DNA of 64,000 nucleotides from Valencia hispanica (taxonomy: Eukaryota > Chordata > Actinopteri > Cyprinodontiformes > Valenciidae), in contig OY747713.1 of NCBI GenBank assembly GCA_963556495.2, positions 37,791,461 through 37,855,460 of the forward strand, read 5' to 3'. Below, one piece after another: positions 47,001 to 58,260 of this stretch. Position numbers and translations under genes: made by a program. How positions within the stretch are numbered: position 1 is the stretch's first letter; each line of letters starts with the position of its first letter. The notes beneath the pieces were generated by a model. That model saw only the letters and a program-made list of their open reading frames with translations, did no database searches and was not told where the DNA came from.

Positions 47001-47665
47001 AAATATTTCAACATCTATGTAATAATTCCAGATTAGGCCTGATTTTCTTTTCCTTTTCGCAGATGAGGACAGTGAGCGCAGACCTGATTCCCTGAAGTCC
47101 CCCTTTCAGCTCATCACTGACAGGTGATCATTCCCAGTGCATTATGACACTATCAGCTTTAATTCTATAAGGCTCCTGCTAAATGAAGCTCAAAGCGGAG
47201 GTAAACAGTGTCACATCTGACTGGGCAGGAGGCACATAAATCATGTGATTTAGCACTTAAACGCCTCACCAGGCAGCAGAGCAAGATATCATCAGCCCTC
47301 CTGCCTCTGCTGCTGCTCTGTCAGCGGGTTTATCGCCACCTAATGTCATTTAAATAATGTGCCACTATTTATTCAAAGCCCCCCCCCCCAACCCATGCCC
47401 CTCCGTGAGTAAGGCTAATGTATGTGATAGCCGACATCAGCAATGAAGTGGAGGGAGACACAAATCCATTTATTTTATTTCCATGACCAGAGACTAATAT
47501 TAAATGACACGTGCATGCAGGGAATCGGTTATTTTAAAGCAATCATTGTTGTGAATATATAGCTGGTTTTTAATAACGCGTCTAATTTCAGATCTGTTTT
47601 GGTTTCCTCCCCTCAGACCTCACCATGGAACGACGCCACAGCGAGTTCTGACAACAACGTTATGA
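43848..47665 (+). CDS. irx7: Iroquois-class TALE homeobox protein, irx7-like (5 coding exons, 450 aa)
   Basis: A nuclear transcription factor of the Iroquois family, which patterns neural and other tissues in vertebrates. Join 43848-44087, 45472-45717, 46043-46799, 47063-47123 and 47617-47665; all four introns are GT/AG. The N-terminus [13 protein letters not shown] and the [10 protein letters not shown] and [11 protein letters not shown] segments match Irx1/Irx3-type proteins. The TALE homeodomain spans about 119-181, with PYP loop residues at 142-144 and [14 protein letters not shown] at 166-179, including the family's Ala at homeodomain position 50. The acidic region is 199-236 with 12 Glu in a row. 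[12 protein letters not shown] is at 293-304 and the Iro-box-like [15 protein letters not shown] at 335-349. The end is [10 protein letters not shown] followed by [12 protein letters not shown]. Compared with my recollection of Irx1-6, the homeodomain has Q for N and Q for R in [10 protein letters not shown] and R for K in IITRMT. That divergence and the Irx1-like KVTWG favour irx7. irx1b is the alternative. The family call is firm and the paralogue call is moderate. Confidence 0.93.
45086..45101. other. Perfect GC-rich hairpin in irx intron 1
   Basis: TTAGCGC, TG loop, GCGCTAA: 7-base perfect arms in an otherwise AT-rich intron, inside a complex segment (45001-45120) about 0.4 kb before exon 2. 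It could be an intronic regulatory site or chance. Confidence 0.35.
45472..45717 (+). CDS. irx7: irx exon 2 (residues 81-162)
   Basis: It is preceded by a C-rich tract and CCCAG acceptor and followed by a GTTGGC donor, phase 0 at both ends. It encodes [11 protein letters not shown], the [13 protein letters not shown] linker and homeodomain helices 1-2 up to TLTQ. Intron 1 is 1384 bases. Confidence 0.94.
46043..46799 (+). CDS. irx7: irx exon 3 (residues 163-414)
   Basis: It starts [11 protein letters not shown], the recognition helix, so intron 2 (325 bases) splits the homeobox. It carries the acidic tract with (GAG)12 at 46238-46273, the [12 protein letters not shown] motif, the Iro-box-like motif and an Asp/Ser-rich end. 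It ends in phase 1 at GATG before GTAGCC. Reading on through intron 3 gives only a few residues before a stop at 46820. Confidence 0.93.
47063..47123 (+). CDS. irx7: irx exon 4 (residues 415-434)
   Basis: A short 61-base exon after TTTTCGCAG and before GTGATC. It encodes [20 protein letters not shown], matching the RPDS and LKSPFQ pattern near the C-terminus of Irx1. Phase 1 in, phase 0 plus 2 bases out. It is too short to stand out as an ORF and was found by motif and splice sites. Confidence 0.9.
47130..47450. promoter_or_regulatory. Candidate regulatory block in irx intron 4
   Basis: Complex unique sequence (ATAAATCATGTGATTTAGC, TTTATCGCCACCTAATGTC, TTTAAATAATG) within the last intron, free of repeats except a C9 run. 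Inferred. Confidence 0.25.
47617..47665 (+). CDS. irx7: irx exon 5 (residues 435-450 and stop)
   Basis: After the CTCCCCTCAG acceptor at 47616 it encodes [16 protein letters not shown] then TGA (47663-47665). The GTTPQRVL ending resembles the EGTPRILAAL end of Irx1, which supports the joined frame. Confidence 0.87.
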
Positions 47666-47990
47666 GAAGATGAAGCAAAAAAAACAAACTTTCTATTAAA
47701 AAAAAAAAGAGAAAAGGAAGAAAAAGAATAATTTTATTTAATGGTTAACAGTTCAATGAAGGCTATTTTTCTGAAAGCTTGACCAGTTATAGTATTAGCG
47801 TCTTACATGCAAAAGAGATGTCAGAGATTTGCTTGTTTTTTTTTTTCTCCTTTTACGTGTTTTTTCTATTTGTTTCTTCTGCTCTTCTGTTGTGAATGAA
47901 AAAAAACCTTGAAAATTTGTAAATACACAATATGAATTTGTCTTTAAAGAGTATATTTTTTGGGACCTAAATAAATGTCGGTATAAGCGT
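47666..47990 (+). other. irx 3' UTR
   Basis: AT-rich sequence with A- and T-runs following the stop codon. It continues to the AATAAA signal at 47970-47975, so cleavage is expected near 47985-48000. Confidence 0.6.
47970..47975 (+). terminator. Polyadenylation signal AATAAA
   Basis: A canonical hexamer about 305 bases after the stop, followed by a GT-rich stretch (GTCGGTATAAGCGTTT). It is the first canonical AATAAA downstream of the gene. Confidence 0.65.
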
Positions 47991-48079
47991 TTATAATTGA
48001 AAACATCTTCACTTCTTTAGTGTTGTTATATTAAATCTAACGGGGCATGGGGTGCCTTGAGTAAAACTGACATCTCAAA

Positions 48080-48101
48080 CAGAGGCCCCCCCCCCCCCCC
48101 A
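48080..48101. repeat. Poly-C tract
   Basis: A C homopolymer of about 16 just beyond the gene. Confidence 0.85.
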
Positions 48102-48769
48102 ATGTTATTCATTCTGGTCCTAAAATAAAATAAGATATTCATTATTGCAGTTATATTTTGATTCTGTAAACAGACTTAAGCAAACATATAGAACAAACAC
48201 CTGTTAGAGGCCGTGGTTGGGATGGGAGGTAAGGCGCCATTTAACTAGCCTATATAAGTATGCTCCAGAATACTTCTATGTAAAAAGTACAACAACCTTG
48301 TGTTGTTCAAATTGAAGGTATTCTCTTAGTACCCATATGAGACCCAGCTGGGACCTACGTAAGGAGCCCAATTGGTCTTGGGACACTTATATGGTCTGTT
48401 TGGAAGTCCATTTTGAGCCCAGTGCTACTTATTATCTAGTCTGGAAAGAAAAAATCTATATGGGCCCCAGAGACTCTTGTTATCAACTATAGTTTTAAAG
48501 CAGTGGGAGATTAATAGGAGGCATACAGTAGGTGGTATACGACGTTCTTTCAGCCAGCTGACAGTCAGCGCACAGCAAAGGGTGGGGGAGTGAAGCGAGG
48601 TGCTGGTTTATGCTCCCCGTCCATAGCCATACGTGTTTATGTCTTAAAACATGAACATTGTTTAGAACAGTAGATTATTATTTTTTTCAGATAAGAGTCT
48701 AAAATAATTTATGGCTAGACAATGGTAGACCTTTCTTTCTACTGGCTGACTGCAGTGTGCAGCAACATT

Positions 48770-49700
48770 TGGGAAAGGGGCAGTGCTGCATTAAGGCCAA
48801 TAAAATAAAGTCCGTAGGAACAGGATTTGAGTTCTTGCAGTTTGTTCTTGACACAGGTTCTGGGCAGAACTTTGGTAATGTGAGCTGTTGCGTGATTGGA
48901 CAGAAGCCTAGAGTGGACATGGTCACTACACTGACAAATACCGCAGTGGATGGGACCTATCATGACTTCCCAGCTGTTCTTTTTGTGAAGAATGAAATGT
49001 TTAGGCCAGAAAGAAGTTGGTTCTGGTTCTTGCCACCTCCAGACAATGAACAAATGTCTCTGTTTTTGCAGAGTATTCATAGACCGTTATTGTATGTTCC
49101 ACACAGCCATAGAAAACCGGTCACTCTATCACTTTCTCTGGTATCTCATTACAAGAACTTAAAGCCAAAGCAATGGTATGATGAAAAAAAATTGAGCCGT
49201 TCGTTATGAAATGAACTTTTTTTAAACTTCAGTTTGCAGCTTATAGATTGCCAGCTGGTTTAAAAAACTGTTGCTTAAATCAGAGTAATGGTTGAGGCCA
49301 TGACTGTTTTTCCCAAATATTTTGAAAGAGGCAAAAGTCTTTCCTTCTTGTTAGGGACGAAAACGTTACTGAATGCACCGTACAACCAGAGAAAACACCC
49401 GTCTCTCCGGCCTTTTCTCTGACATCTCATCACGTGAACTTCAGGGCTGTTTTCACACCTGAGGTTCTGAAGCTTGTTTCCCTTATCGGTGCTGTCGGTT
49501 TGTTGTGGATGTGAAAATAGCAATGGCGCCAGGGCGTAGACCAAAAAACCCGTACCGAGACCGTTTCGAGGAGGTGGCGTCGGTACGGCGGCAAACCAAA
49601 ACTGGAGCGGTGTGTTTATGGTATGAACGTGATCCGGGCTGGTATCCGACATAGCCACCAGGTGTGTGCAAGCTTGATCCTTTGTGTAGCCAGGTTTGTG
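48770..49700. repeat. Probable non-autonomous DNA transposon remnant
   Basis: The phrases GGCTGTTTTCACACCTGAGG (49447) and ACCGAGACCGTTTCGAGG (49554) are familiar from hAT-like fish repeats. Segments at 49070-49165 and 49365-49460 resemble each other. ORFs of about 150 codons on both strands show no domain. Ends are not located. Confidence 0.4.
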
Positions 49701-51200
49701 TTGCATTGTGAGATGCTGCAGAGTGAACATACTAATAGACCTCTTTTTTCCCCAAAATATAAAGCCCTATGAAACTTTCAAGATGGTATGCTTCTCAGAT
49801 GTTGCCAGAAATAGTATCCAGAAACCAACTAATAGGATTACACTCGCTGTGTTTTCTACTAGCTCAGAACACAGAATTTGCTTCTTGTATTTACACATCT
49901 GACCAAAGAACAGATTGAATAGCGTCAGTAAATTTGAGCGCTTTTGAGGTAACATCTTAGAAACCTTAATACTTTGGTATTTGCATATCCCACAGTTTAA
50001 ACATTTATTATTTAATTTCACCGTAGATAGGTATTTTCATTTAGAATCCTTTTACATACAGTAAATATAACAATACCTTTCTATACAACCAATCTAAAAT
50101 GGCTACTTTTGAGTGTGTGTCTTATTCATCGTGAATCATCCCACTGTCGGCCCTTTTGAGCAGGAACACTTCCCTCCACCTGAAACCCAGCACCTTGGAG
50201 CTGACTGCAGACACTGCGGAAATAAAAATGGAAGATTTCCAGAACCTTGTGAACCGTCGCCTGTGTGCTCACAGCCCGGGCCTCACTTCTTTAATGTTGG
50301 ATTATACCCCCACGGTGTCACCGCTGCCGCCTCTGAAATATGGATCAGACGATCGAGAAAAGGCCAGCAGCCGGTATGGGGGCGGCAGCTCATGGGGAGG
50401 TGGAGGCTAGTGGTGGGGCTGGGTGTTCGGGGGATTTGTGTGGCGTCCCTGTGATGGTCAAAGACCCGAGGAGAGGAGGCTCAGAGTGAAAGAGGCTGGA
50501 TGGTGGGGGGTCTCAGGGCTGCTAATGCCAAGTGTTTCTCAAAGCTGTGGCCCCCTGTGCTCGGTTTAGAAACGTATCAGTTTGCAGCTCTTAGGTTAAG
50601 CTTTTATTGTGACAGTCTACTGCAAATTTACAACTAGTAGTGATGTTCATGTGTTCTTGGCCTATAGATTTGTCATGTGCAGGATTACATTCAGATGAAG
50701 CCCTCCAGAACTCTTAAGAAAGTGTGGATTTATGCTAAAGCACTGAATCAAGTGTAACAGATTTTACAGTACCTGAGGAGTAATACCTGATTCTGCTCAT
50801 CTGATAACTTCATCTCAGTCGCTGATAACTACAGAACTGGGAGATATTATGTAAATTCAGGTTCAGAGATAACGTTCAATAGAGACAGAGAACCAGAACC
50901 ACCAGATTTTTTCGATCCGGAGAGGCGACTCAGTGCTGCCACCTGACTCTCAAGGTAATTAGGGCAGAACTGAGCACCGAGGAACCATCTTTCCCCGAGT
51001 CTGTAGTTTGCAGAGTAAGCAATGTAAGGAAACTATTTATGAGAGGATGATACTTTTTAAATCTTTAGCATACATTTGAGATGATCAGTTTTTTGCTCTC
51101 AGACTCTCTAACTTACTACACTACATTTTAGAAACAACACAAGTGACTGTGGTAAATTGTCCATTTTCAAAATTGGAAACGTTAAATACAATGTTAGAAT
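49701..51200. other. Intergenic, no gene supported
   Basis: The 50150-50410 part is GC-richer and open for 84 codons, but without an early ATG or a domain. It could be a conserved non-coding block. The rest is AT-rich. Confidence 0.35.
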
Positions 51201-51472
51201 TATACAGGTGAAACTCAAAAAATTAGAATACCGTGCAAAAGGTAATTCAACTTAAAAGGTGAAACTAATATGTGAGATAGACGTATTACATGCAAAGCCA
51301 GATATTTCAAGGCTTTATTTGTTATAATTTTGATGATTATGGCTTACAGTTTATGAAAACCAATACCAAATTCAAAATCTCAGAAAATTTGAATGTTACA
51401 TGAAATCAATAAAACAAGGATTTTAAGTAGAGAAATGTCAGACCTCTGAAAAGTTTGATCATGCATATGTAC

Positions 51473-51940
51473 TCAGTACTTGGTTTGGGCCCCTTTTGCA
51501 TCTATTACTGCCTCAATGCAGCGTGGCATGGATGCTATCAGCCTGAGGCACTGCTGAGGTGTAATGGAAGACCAGGATGATTCAATAGCGGCCTTCAGCT
51601 CTTCTGCATTGTTCGGTCTCATGTCTCTCATCTTTCTCTTGGCAATGCTCCATAGATTCTCTGTGGGGCTCAGGTCAGTCCAGTTTGCTGGCCAGTCAAG
51701 CACAGTAATCCCATGTTCATTAAACCAGGTTTTGGTACTTTTGGCAGGGTGGGCAGGTACCAAGTCCTGCTGAGAAATGAAGTCAGCATCTCCATAAAGC
51801 TGGTCTGCAGAAGGAAGCATGAAGTGCTCCAAAATGTCCTGGTAGATGGGTGCATTGACTCTGGACTTAATAAAGCACAGAGGACCAACACCAGCAGATG
51901 ACATGGCTCCCCAAATCAACACAGACTGTGGAAACTTCAC
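51473..51940 (-). pseudogene. Tc1-like transposase, DDE half
   Basis: 155 codons open to the natural stop near the end GAQTKY. It carries the second D and the E of the triad but not the first D. This is the best-preserved transposase fragment in the window. Confidence 0.88.
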
Positions 51941-52263
51941 ACTTGGATTGTGTGCCTCTCCATTCTTCCTCCAGACTCTGGGATCTTGGTTTCCAAATGA
52001 GAAGCAAAATTTGCAGTTATTTAATCCTTAGGCCAGGTAAGAGACTTCTGATATTGTTTGTTGTTCAGGAGCGGCTTGACAAGAGGAATACGACATTTGA
52101 AGCCCATTTCTAGGATCCGTCTGTGTGTGTTGGCTCTTGATGCACTAACTCCAGCCTCAGTCCACTCCTTGTGAAGGTCCCCAACACCTTTTGGCAATGG
52201 CCTTTTCCTGACAATCCTCTCCAGGCTGCGTTCCTCCCTACTGCTTTTGCACCTTTTTCTTCC

Positions 52264-52458
52264 TCACTTTTCCCTTCCACATAACTTTCTATCAATGTGC
52301 TTTGATACAGCACTTTGGGAACATCCGACTTCTTTTGCAATGACCTTTTGAGGCTTTCCCTCCTTATGGAGGGTGTCAATGAAGATTTTCTGCACAGCTT
52401 TCAGGTCAGCAGTCTTCCCCATGATTGTGATTCCTACCGACCCAGACTGAGAGACCAT
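52264..52458 (-). pseudogene. Tc1-like transposase, N-terminal HTH
   Basis: Contains MGKTADLKAVQKIFIDTLHK and KEVGCSQSAVSKHIDRK, a helix-turn-helix of the Tc1 DNA-binding domain. The frame is lost after about 64 codons. Confidence 0.82.
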
Positions 52459-52635
52459 TTAAAGGCTCAGCAACCCTTTGTAGGCGTTTTAGATTAATTA
52501 GCTGACCAACTTTTGCACGATATTCTAATTTTTAGAGTTTCACCTGTATTAAGACTAGTCTTTTTACCATAAGTTGATACGGACTTTATCTTTGCGTTCT
52601 AGTATTAGATGAGACAAAATTTCCACGGCTGTTTT

Positions 52636-53340
52636 GGAAAAAGTATTCACACCCCTTCAACGTTTTCACATTTTGCCACACTAAAGCAGCATACTTCAAC
52701 GTATTTTATTGGGATTTTATGTGATGTGTCCCCAGGTATGTCCCTTCCAGCTTGCCGAATTCTCTTTGCAAAATAGCTTCAGCTCAGTCAGATTGGATGG
52801 AGGGTGTCCCTGAATAGCAATTTCCTGTGTTGTCACAGATTATTAGTTTGCTTTACTTTGACTGTACCATTTTATAAAATGACAATGCTTTGATCAAAAT
52901 CATTCTATTGTGACTTTGGCTGCAGGTTTACGGTTGTCATCCAACTGTAAGGTTAACAGTTGCGTGTCACCTTCTAGCAGGATGGAAGGTGAACCTCCAC
53001 CCCAGTTTCGAGTCTGAAGGATAACATTCCCACAGCATGATGCTGCCACCACTTGTTTGCTGTGTCCCCTTCATGACTTGTGGTAAATGGAACTCAGGAC
53101 TCCTTATGGATTGCTTACATGCATGAAAACCCCATTTACCAATTAGGTGGCTTCTGGTTCCGATTAAGAAGTATCAAAGTAAAAGCTGAATGAAAGCAAA
53201 TCTACACCACACTTCAAATTTTTATGAGCAAAAAAATGAGAAAACAATAAATTATTTCCCTTTAATCCCACAATTATCTATCGCTTTGTGTTGGTCTATC
53301 ACATAAAATCCCAATATAATACACTGAAGCTGAACACTAA
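52636..53340 (-). mobile_element. Internally deleted Tc1-like element (family A)
   Basis: Both terminal regions are present. The left has AAAGTATTCACACCCC and GTATTTTATTGGGATTTTATG, and the right has GTGTTGGTCTATCACATAAAATCCC. Only about 0.7 kb lies between them, including GCATGATGCTGCCACCAC (antisense GGGSIML region) near 53036. It looks like a non-autonomous deletion derivative or an eroded copy. Confidence 0.8.
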
Positions 53341-54050
53341 CTCTATTGTTCAGTCTGTCTATATTTTCACAGTTAGTGGGAGCTGGGAATCTACAGAGAG
53401 AAAATGAGGAGGGGAAAGATGATGATGATGATAATGGGAGTTTTTATTGATTTGAGAGCAGCGTGGAAGGACGCCAGACACTTGAGGCCATTTTCACTTC
53501 CTCTGCCAGCTCTGACAGACTGCCATCATCGGCGTTGAGGAAGTTATTAAGCACTCTGCACACGTTTCCCTTCTTCTGCACTTCGTCCCAGCCAGACCGC
53601 ATGGCCGATGTTCCATGTGCCCAAACAATATGGTATTCTTTCAAAGTTGGAAACTGGCGAGCTTAGCATGATGGAGCTGAAGAGGACTTCAAACAGCTTT
53701 TTAATCAGTTTCACAGAGTCTCCAAAATATGTTTTGTTATAAAAATGGACCAGAAGAAAGAGGAAGAAAAAAATTCAAACTGCAATTAGCTTTTTCTGGG
53801 TAGTGTTGCTATAAATGTCTTTTATGATATCAAATTTTGCACCTTATGTCGGATCTTCGTCGCCTAAACAGCCGGAAAACTTTATAATTGAACAGTATAC
53901 AATTTACCACAGTTTACAAGTTAGATCCTCACACACATTTATTTGTTGAGAATAAGTAAGAGAAACTTAGAAATAATGTGTAAATGACCCAAAGCATTTT
54001 TTGTTATTATTGACAAAGTCCTGTCATAGTATTGGGTATTTAAGTCCTCA
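53341..54050. other. Intergenic, no gene recognised
   Basis: The 53440-53670 part is complex, with small opposed ORFs that have no family signature. The rest is AT-rich. Confidence 0.4.
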
Positions 54051-54420
54051 TCTTATCAGAAAGGGTGAAACTCATCTAAATACCCCCTATGGACAGACAA
54101 GACAAAAATTGAGCTATTGAGTCGTAGTACCAAGAGGGATGTTTAAATGAGTTGAGGTGATGCTTTCAAAACTAAGAACACTGCACCAACAGTCAAGCGT
54201 GGTGGTAGCATCATGTTGCGGGGCTTTTTCAGTGCCAGCAATACTACTGCACTGAGCAAAGCGATTGGAATATTTAAGAAGGAGGACTGACTCCATATTG
54301 TTTAACTTCACTCAAATCAGCTGCCAAACTATTTAACTTGGACAACGTTGGGTGTTCGTACAGGATAATTATTCGGAACACTTGAAAACTGGTTTTAGAA
54401 TCAATAAAGTATGCTGACGT
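54050..54420 (+). mobile_element. Tc1-like remnant (family C)
   Basis: GTCAAGCGTGGTGGTAGCATC at about 54191 followed by TGTTGCGGGGC matches KxGGGSIMLRG-type transposase sequence. GACAAAAATTGAGCTATTG at about 54102 fits the preceding TKIELF region. It is strongly decayed, and the ends are uncertain. Confidence 0.65.
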
Positions 54421-54889
54421 TAAGCTTCTGGAATGGCTCACACCTCAGCCCTTTTGAAATCCACAAACTATGTCTAATAGTTCACCACCAGGTAACTGGG
54501 CAGTTTAGTTGAACTCTACCGTTTCTGACAAAATAGAATGGGAACATTTCCAGCCAGAAACCTACCAGAGGCTGGTTTATGGTAAGAGAAAAAGTCTGTA
54601 GTTTCTCCACAGATTTTTAAGAGGCATTTATTCAAATATCAGTGTGTGGATTAGAGAAAAATACACAATATCTTCAAAGTAGTGCATCCAATTCTTGTTT
54701 GTTTTTTTGTTATTCAAGTTGTGTGTTGTATTGTCATTCCAAACTTTAAAGAAAATCGTTAAAATCCTAAAATCGATGTTATATTAATGTATTTGTGTTG
54801 TCAGTCCTGTTGGTTGGAGGCACGCTTTGTCGATTATGTTATAATTTTCTAAGAAACTTGAAACAAGTCTTGCTGGGACGCTCAGAGAC

Positions 54890-55390
54890 TAAACAATAAT
54901 TGCCTCGCTGTGCCATCCCCCTCACATCCTCACCCTTAAACTATCCTCCTGTGGTCATGCCCACATGTGTAAGGACCCGTTGCCCAATGAAAATATTCTT
55001 CAAAGACCCCCCAGTGTATGAGAGAACTCCAAGACCTGTAGCCTGGCCCTCTTGTGCACCTTTTTTCTACTTTCGAGGTACTCTCCATGGGAGCAAACTC
55101 CCTGCCAGTCCCCTATCTCCACACAGCACCTCATCCCACAGGGAGTAGCTTGCCTGCTCTTCTCCGCCTCTCCGCCACGCAGAGATAATCAGGCTTATGT
55201 AAAGACGACGTACTCTTTTGACAGTCATCAGCTCATCAGTGATCCAATCAAGGCCATTTCTGCCATTGTTCACCCCTCAAAGTGCCTCAAATCTGCTTGT
55301 GCAGGGGAGAGGGCCTGCACTCTTTATCCTGCCAATCACTCCTGACATTCCTGCCAATGTTGCCATGGCCTGGGGTCGGAGGTCGTGAAA
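54890..55390. promoter_or_regulatory. Candidate conserved non-coding block
   Basis: Complex GC-balanced sequence without repeats (GAGATAATCAGGCTTATG, CATCAGTGATCCAATCAAGG). ORFs on both strands under 100 codons lack signatures. Inferred. Confidence 0.25.
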
Positions 55391-57670
55391 ACAGAGAGCG
55401 TGAACTGACTCAGGGAGAATGGTAAGGCGCTAAAGGGGAGACTCCCTTCTCGACAGCCTACGGGCCGGCCAACTCAGGGGGTAAATGTAGACAAGTTAGG
55501 AATCTATAGCCCCACTGAGAGGTCCAGTCAGACTGAAAGAGATGTGGGTAAGGCTGGTGAAAAAACCGTGGGACAATGAGACCAGAAGCAAAGAGATGAA
55601 AGGGGGTACCAAAGGTGTTGAAAAAAAATCAGGGAGCGCGAGAAGACAGGTCAGTGTTTCATCGGCTTTAGTGAAACTAACCACGATGGGTGCCAGAAAG
55701 AACAGGATGAGAGCCTCCAGATAAATTTTACATCCACATTAAGTCAAGTCAATTCGAAGAGCTATTTACATTGAAACTCACTTGAAATTCAAGCGAGTGT
55801 TGGCTCCTGAGCCATAATTTCAAATGGAGATGTACTTCCATGACGCAATGAAGCTAAAGCATGTGACCGCAGGATAGCAGGGTGCGGGGTTAAATCTGTT
55901 GTAACGTTGTGAATAGGATAATTTTTTGTACTCAGTGTATACGTAAGTGAGCAAATGTTTAGCCTGAACAAGATATCATAGGGAATTTACGCTATTCACT
56001 GTTCTTCCATAGGGATTAGTGGAATTAGGCATTCGCACAAAGGCAAAGTATCAAAACTCATGGGTAATTCAACAATCACCACAATGTAGAGTTTACCGAG
56101 TGCTGCTACTTAGCCTCCGTTCATTGTCTCATTGCAGCTGCGAGTAGCATACAGACAAACAGCAAACATTGTCACTCCCTTTTAAACAAGACAAATTTAA
56201 TATACAGGGAACATACACACAACAAATGTTATAATAGAGGGGAGTGATAATTCTTTTCTTTTGTGTGCCTATTCATGGCAATAATCTGAGGAAAGCGACA
56301 GATTAGGACGGGGGGGTGTTCGCATCGCTGGCTCCTTTCAGCCATTTTGAAAAACTGTGTTTATCCACCGGTTCGGTCTAGCGCAGCAACTCAGCTTGGT
56401 GTGCTACTGCGAGACTCCTGAGGGGGCTGAGGACTCGCTGCGTCTTTGTTCAGAATCCATTCAGAAATACGGGTGTGTTAGTGCTGGGCAGGGAAGCAGA
56501 AGAGAATAAATGCGTATATGATCTCTGCTGTTTTTGTTGGTTCCTGAGTTTGTAAAATGTCTGGGGAGCAAGAAAGGGGCTCGACAAACACTTGTAAAGA
56601 GGTTTCCCAACCAAAGGCTGAATGGTGGTGGAACTATTAAACCCTTGTTTAAAATTTCCAGTTGCCAACAGCTTTCTTGACTTTTTACCTGGAAAGAGTA
56701 AATTATTGTTTGAGCATAAAAGCTCAATGTTCCTTAAATAAGAAAAATCAGTTATAAATCACATCGTCTTAGGGCACTTTGCAAGAAAAAAAGTATTTTT
56801 AATCCAAGCATACATACATTCCAACTGATCCTTGCTATCAAACAAAGCAGTCAAGTTCAGTTTATAATTCAGATTGGTTAATTTAGTTTCTAGGTAAGGA
56901 AACTGGGCAGATTACAACGAGTCATTGACTTGCCGCATTCACTCCCTCTAGACAATGATGTAGCAACAGTGGACAATTGCTTGCATTGTCTCTTTGAATT
57001 TGCAGCAGTCCCTCATACCAAGCATGCATATAGCGACAGTGAAGAGGAAAAAGTCCCCTTTAACAGGAAGAAACTTCCAGCAGAACTTGACTCATTACGA
57101 GCGGGCATCTGTAACAATCAACTGGGGGTTTGAGAAGACAGAGTATATTCAACAAAAATAAAACAAAACAGAAGCACTGATCCAGAAGTACTTTGAGAAA
57201 TAAAAAGTTAATGGTAATAGTAGCTCCTTTAGTGGCTTCATCTGGGAGAGAAACACAGCTGAGTAGATACACTCTGAGCCAGTTTCAAGTGAAAAGACAG
57301 CACATACAGCTTGTTGCAGCAAAAGCTCAGCCAATTGCTTTGTCCAGAATAAAGACCGGGTTATACATTGACAGGACTGAGCGTATCATCAATAGAAGCA
57401 GAAAGTATTGGCAGTAGTAGCTCAACAGATTCCCCCCCTCCAGTAAGGTGTCACACCTATGTCAGGCAAGATGTAGCTTCCATTAAGAGAAAAAGACAGA
57501 GAAAGAACATGAATTTCACTAGCAAGGACCTACAGATCAGAATGAAACCCTTTATTGAAGACATGGAGGAACGAAAGGTCTGGGGAGATGTGCCGTCGGA
57601 GACCAGGAGGAAGACTCAGTGTGGGGGGGGCATTCTCAGTCTTCAGGAATTCGTCTTTCCGAGCCTGCTC
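55391..57670. other. Intergenic, no gene recognised
   Basis: Mixed unique-looking DNA. Several small ORFs were examined and none shows a domain or codon signature. A short AAGTCAAGTC motif is at about 55741. Confidence 0.35.
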
Positions 57671-57674
57671 AGGA

Positions 57675-57697
57675 CCCCCCCCCCCCCCCCCCCCCAG
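57675..57697. repeat. Poly-C tract
   Basis: A C homopolymer of about 22. It creates proline and glycine runs in fortuitous ORFs. Confidence 0.95.
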
Positions 57698-57796
57698 ATG
57701 GAACCTGAAAGAGAGAGATGTTAGAAAACTAGGTCCAAGAGTGAACCGGAGCAAGAAATGGGGAAGCTGCGCCTGACGATGGATGCTGCAACGGAA

Positions 57797-58260
57797 GGGA
57801 AGGCACGGCAAGGCAATTTTATTTGTATAGCACACTTTCAACAACAAGGTAATTCAAGGGAAGGGGTCGGCATACCCCTGAGGTCTGCGGGACCTGAGGG
57901 GTATGGAGTGGCCTAAAGGGATATGGTTAGGCCGGGGAGCAGGTTGGACGGGGGGCAAAACGAATGAGACGCGCGAGGAAAGGCAAAGTTTAGATATGGA
58001 TTGCTGAGTGATTAGAGATGTGAAATAGGCCCGGGGCGCCAGGTGAGACGAGTTAGAACTGATAATGCAGTACGAAGCGGGTTTGAGGTGTGGTCCTGCT
58101 CCTGGACCTAAGTTAACCTGTTTACTCCATTTAAAAGCTGAAACAGCAGCACATAATGAAAAAGTGGAGAGTAGAAGGAAAATGTAGCAGAGGGAGGAAA
58201 CTGAGAGCACATTCCTAACATGACAGATCGTTGCTCTCCATTTCAACAACTTGGGCATAT
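57797..58260. repeat. Dispersed repeat with GCAATTTTATTTGTATAGCAC
   Basis: GGCAAGGCAATTTTATTTG and GTATAGCACACTTTCAAC are familiar from a common fish repeat 3' end in antisense. The downstream extent is a guess. Confidence 0.4.

Larger units (their letters stand above)
51205..52546 (-). mobile_element. Tc1-like transposon with intact ends, transposase broken
   Basis: CAGGTGAAACTCAAAAAATTAG at the left and its inverse at the right form terminal repeats flanked by TA (51203-51204 and 52547-52548). The minus-strand transposase is in pieces. An N-terminal HTH part at 52264-52458 has MGKTADLKAVQKIFIDTLH and GCSQSAVSKHI. The DDE part at 51473-51940 has LIWGAMSSAGVGPLCF, FISQQDLVPAHPAKSTKTWF (catalytic D) and DLSPTENLWSIAKRKM (catalytic E). 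The middle is frame-shifted. It is a different family from the other copies, with short inverted repeats. Confidence 0.92.

Noticed and set aside
48739..49209. ORFs of 150 and 113 codons on opposite strands
   Set aside because: No domain and no splice context, and they lie in sequence resembling a DNA-transposon remnant.
50156..50410. 84-codon plus-strand ORF, possible exon
   Set aside because: It starts at a non-ATG codon, ends in glycine-rich low-complexity sequence and has no homology that I recognise. It may be a conserved non-coding block instead.
57368..57847. Opposed ORFs around a poly-C tract
   Set aside because: Proline and glycine runs come from the homopolymer, and no domain is present.
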